Shown here: in pieces, positions 63,903 to 64,000 of the stretch | How positions within the stretch are numbered: position 1 is the first letter of the stretch | How the letters are laid out: every line of letters starts with the position of its first letter | From: Bacillus gaemokensis | Lineage (GTDB): Bacteria > Bacillota > Bacilli > Bacillales > Bacillaceae_G | Assembly: GCF_001590835.1 (NCBI RefSeq) | Contig: NZ_LTAQ01000011.1 | Coordinates: 17,996-81,995 of the forward strand | DNA: 64,000 nucleotides | Reading direction: 5' to 3' | Program-made: the position numbers and the translations under genes | Notes under the pieces: model-generated | Database searches by the model: none | The model's input: the letters and a program-made list of their open reading frames with translations, nothing else | What the model was told of the DNA's origin: nothing

Positions 63903-64000
63903 GGTCTTATCCCTGTCAAGTAGACAGTATTAAAAAAGACTAAGCAACCATCGCGATTCGATATTCTATCGGAGCTCGGTGGTTGAGTCGTTTTTGGAAC
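63902..64000 (-). mobile_element. IS3-family insertion sequence, terminal part (runs off the right edge)
   Basis: Inward from about 63902 the sequence TGGTCTTATCCCTGTCAAGT, continuing AGACAG, looks like a terminal inverted repeat. It is followed on the minus strand by the 3' end of a transposase gene. The element continues beyond the window, so its length, its other repeat and its target duplication cannot be seen. Confidence 0.65.
63940..64000 (-). CDS. IS3-family transposase (OrfB), C-terminal end
   Basis: The last 19 codons before TAG (63942-63940) read FQKRLNHRAPIEYRIAMVA. The F(Q/N)xRLN..(A/S)P(I/V)(E/Q)YR ending is typical of IS3/IS150-group OrfB integrase-domain proteins, which finish after the DDE domain. 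Only this end is in the window. Confidence 0.75.
   Translation of the reverse strand, partial: FQKRLNHRAPIEYRIAMVA

Overview
The window looks like chromosomal DNA of a Bacillus cereus-group organism. It has AT-rich Firmicute codon use, strong Shine-Dalgarno (SD) sites, and T-box leaders. The gene content is typical of the group: a bacillolysin, a Spo0E-like phosphatase, a second MurG, a FusB-type EF-G binding protein, a class-II-type galactose operon and an ilvEBNCDA operon. Intergenic repeats of the kind common in this group are also present. There are no rRNA or tRNA genes, no CRISPR array and no prophage. The right edge cuts into an IS3-family element.

Layout. 1-7.5 kb: a divergent MFS/ArsR pair with three matching operators, a nonsense-disrupted TIMP-like membrane protein, a candidate small RNA, hflX behind a terminator, an OppA-type lipoprotein, and a fosmidomycin-resistance-type exporter next to cysK. 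7.6-16.3 kb: a MurJ/YtgP-type flippase, an NSS amino-acid transporter behind a T-box with three successive antiterminator/terminator modules, a polysaccharide deacetylase, small regulators, a FusB-like protein, a frameshifted CPBP protease, msrA and an SDR. 16.3-24.3 kb: two complete tandem isoleucine T-boxes driving ilvE-ilvB-ilvN-ilvC-ilvD-ilvA.

24.3-46 kb: a CapA-like protein, a DUF554 protein, and a peptide-immunity-type ABC exporter divergent from a two-component system that is followed by a Clp_N-GNAT fusion and an MFS pump. After these come assorted enzymes (a DODA-type dioxygenase, a lysophospholipase, a serine hydrolase, an MTA/SAH deaminase), a second OppA, mntH with an MntR box, and trhO. 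46-55 kb: galK-galT-galM-galR, then a four-gene envelope-sugar cluster of two SDR enzymes, a small DUF6572-like protein and a second MurG. 55-64 kb: a secreted M4 metalloprotease, a SunI-like protein, a Spo0E-like phosphatase missed by simple long-ORF criteria, several broken genes, a ketopantoate reductase and a TerC-family protein whose last codons lie inside a dispersed repeat.

Two themes stand out. First, amino-acid supply is controlled by elaborate T-box RNAs: one sensor feeding three decision modules for a predicted Phe-responsive transporter, and a doubled Ile sensor for branched-chain synthesis. Second, there is much small-scale gene decay. At least four genes carry isolated stop codons, one has a homopolymer frameshift, and several more survive only as fragments. 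No wholly new multi-gene system could be established. The best candidates for new biology are the triple-module T-box, the structured RNA and attenuator in front of hflX, and the Clp_N-GNAT fusion beside the two-component/ABC module.
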